Below are positions 62,995-64,000 of a stretch of 64,000 bases of DNA, in pieces. Source of the stretch: Rhizobium sp. WYCCWR10014. Lineage in GTDB: Bacteria; Pseudomonadota; Alphaproteobacteria; Rhizobiales; Rhizobiaceae. A program made the translations under genes and the position numbers. The stretch covers positions 62,001 to 126,000 of the forward strand of contig NZ_LXFU01000023.1 in NCBI RefSeq assembly GCF_001657485.1. Direction: 5' to 3'. The first letter of the stretch is position 1; each line of letters starts with the position of its first letter. The notes under the pieces were generated by a model. It saw nothing but the letters and a program-made list of their open reading frames with translations. It searched no databases and was not told the origin of the DNA.

Positions 62995-63425
62995 TGCTCT
63001 GTCCTTGTCGACGTCATGTCTTGGTATCGACCGGCATATAACACGGAGCTTGCGTGTGCCTTGTAGCAGCCATGCAACTCCGCAACAGTATTTGCTGTGA
63101 ACGGCCCTTGAATTGCTTCAAAAGCCTGTCCTCCGAAAGGCTTATTAACCTTCAAGCAAGGAATTAACCATAAACATTGATGTACACGTCGGAATGGGAA
63201 GATGCACTCGTTCCCACCAGGCATGACGCCGTCCCGCCGTACCGGGTTGATCCGGTATCCATCTCTTCAGACAGCTCCGAAACATAGCTGATCAGGGGGT
63301 TTCGATCCGCCGGTTGTAACCGGTGGTGAGGACCGTCTCCACGCTTCGCGTTCAACGGATGCTGCGCAAGTTTTTGGCCGGGCCTTCGCCCGGAAAGTGG
63401 TTGGGGACAGGCGTTGAGGCAGGAC
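62995..63425. other. Upstream region of the chemoreceptor gene
   Basis: 431 bp with no gene I can support. CCGGTT-GT-AACCGG (63310-63323) is a 6-bp-arm palindrome about 100 bp before the receptor start. The sequence around 63120-63180 is AT-richer and may contain promoter elements. The chemoreceptor ATG follows GGCAGGAC. Confidence 0.5.
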
Positions 63426-64000
63426 ATGCCATCAGATCAGGCTCGTGGAGCGCAGGCAGGCAGCTTGCGCGACCGCCTGCGCTTTGCCGGTCTCGATGCC
63501 GACCAGTGCGAGCTGGTGCGCCGTAACCGGCCGGCGCTCGAAGCCCATCTGAAGGCAGGCATCCGGGATCTCTTCCACAGGTTCCAGTCATTCCCCGACG
63601 CCTCGCGCAATTTCGAGAGCGAGCGCCAGGTCGAGCGCCTGCACGATCTGCAGTCCTCACATTGGGACGTGCTGACGGATGCGCGGTTCGACAGCCTCTA
63701 TGCCGAGCGCGTCAAGGTTCTCTCCGATACCGAAAGCAAGATGGGCCTCGACCCGCGCTGGCACGTGGCCGGCCATGGCGTCATGCTGGAGCATGTCCTT
63801 TCCGGCCTCGCCGAAGAGATCGCCGGCCGTCCGCTGCTGCCGTCGGCCAAGCGCCGCGCCCGCGAAATCTCCGATCTGATGACGGCGATCATCCGCATCG
63901 TCATGGTCGATGTGGAAATTGCCGTCTCGCTCCGCTTCAATGCGCTGCGCGCCGCCCAGAGCCGCGCGCTCGCTGATCAGCGCGCTGACAACGAGGCCGA
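63426..64000 (+). CDS. Globin-coupled methyl-accepting chemotaxis protein (5' part, cut by window edge)
   Basis: The first 191 residues are open to the edge. LRDRLRFAGLDADQCELVRR begins a protoglobin sensor, with DLFHRFQSFPD, the haem-proximal His in LHDLQSSHWDVLTD, and WHVAGHGVMLEHVL after it. The last visible part (about 150-191) is the helical linker that leads to the HAMP-less signalling domain in HemAT-type receptors. Such proteins bind O2 by haem and steer aerotaxis through CheA/CheW. The signalling domain lies outside the window. A gas-sensing diguanylate cyclase is the main alternative. Confidence 0.8.
   Translation, partial: MPSDQARGAQAGSLRDRLRFAGLDADQCELVRRNRPALEAHLKAGIRDLFHRFQSFPDASRNFESERQVERLHDLQSSHWDVLTDARFDSLYAERVKVLSDTESKMGLDPRWHVAGHGVMLEHVLSGLAEEIAGRPLLPSAKRRAREISDLMTAIIRIVMVDVEIAVSLRFNALRAAQSRALADQRADNEA

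Noticed and set aside
1..64000. CRISPR array, tRNA or integrated phage
   Set aside because: No regularly spaced repeats, no cloverleaf-like sequences and no phage structural genes were seen on either strand.

Overview
The window looks like chromosomal or chromid DNA of a Rhizobium of the leguminosarum/etli type. This rests on the GC-rich coding bias, two kinds of short intergenic repeat typical of that genus (seen at about 26.1, 41.4, 55.1 and 55.9 kb), paralogous Ku proteins, rhizobial-type polyol operons and a fused SecDF. No tRNA, rRNA, CRISPR array or phage was found. The left edge cuts an IS3-family transposase orfA. The right edge cuts a globin-coupled chemotaxis receptor.

Region 1 (0-7.5 kb) is a dedicated type I secretion module. 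A membrane-fusion protein and an ABC exporter are encoded just downstream of a small Gly/Asn-rich protein. A larger paralogue-like protein with four long GGNGG repeats is encoded divergently. A LuxR-type regulator with a receiver domain that lacks the phosphoacceptor follows. The exporter ATPase has a degenerate ABC signature.

Region 2 (7.5-26 kb) is sugar-alcohol catabolism in two blocks. The first is a leftward ABC-importer operon (binding protein, two permeases, small membrane protein, ATPase, L-xylulose-reductase-like SDR). Divergent from it is a rightward operon of epimerase, ROK regulator, PfkB kinase, GatZ/KbaZ-family protein, ribitol-dehydrogenase-like SDR and galactitol-dehydrogenase-like SDR. 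Together these fit a galactitol/altritol-type route through tagatose to fructose 6-phosphate. The second block (aldolase, Gfo/Idh/MocA oxidoreductase, D-lyxose isomerase family protein, PfkB kinase, SmoS-like SDR, zinc alcohol dehydrogenase) is preceded by two LacI-type operators and followed by a convergent lacI-family gene. Its substrate is not known.

Region 3 (26.2-34.0 kb) is a leftward, tightly overlapping operon of the conserved nitrilase cluster often called Nit1C: Sll0783-type protein, nitrilase, radical SAM protein, acetyltransferase, AIR-synthase-like protein, glycosyltransferase, MSMEG_0570-type protein and flavoprotein. A hot-dog protein resembling LnmK/Pnap_2097 is appended at the end. 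The upstream 520 bp carry several copies of TGCATTCAAT or its complement, a likely operator set.

Region 4 (34.5-41 kb) holds a frameshifted alpha/beta hydrolase, a lipase-like hydrolase and a surface-polysaccharide patch (acyltransferase-3/SGNH protein, beta-helix protein, O-antigen-ligase/Wzy-type protein). Region 5 (41.5-48.6 kb) has two convergent ku genes, small stress-type proteins, OsmC, an FAD/NAD(P)-binding protein, an EamA transporter and a glyoxalase-fold dioxygenase fused to an esterase.

Region 6 (48.7-55.9 kb) is a phosphorelay cluster: a membrane PAS kinase with FixL-like haem-PAS residues, a single-domain receiver and a hybrid kinase form one operon. Two more receivers, a LuxR-type protein and a small kinase lie nearby. 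Region 7 (56-64 kb) is housekeeping: SecDF, a KefB/YbaL-type antiporter, a small XRE regulator, a GT39-type glycosyltransferase and the start of the globin-coupled receptor.
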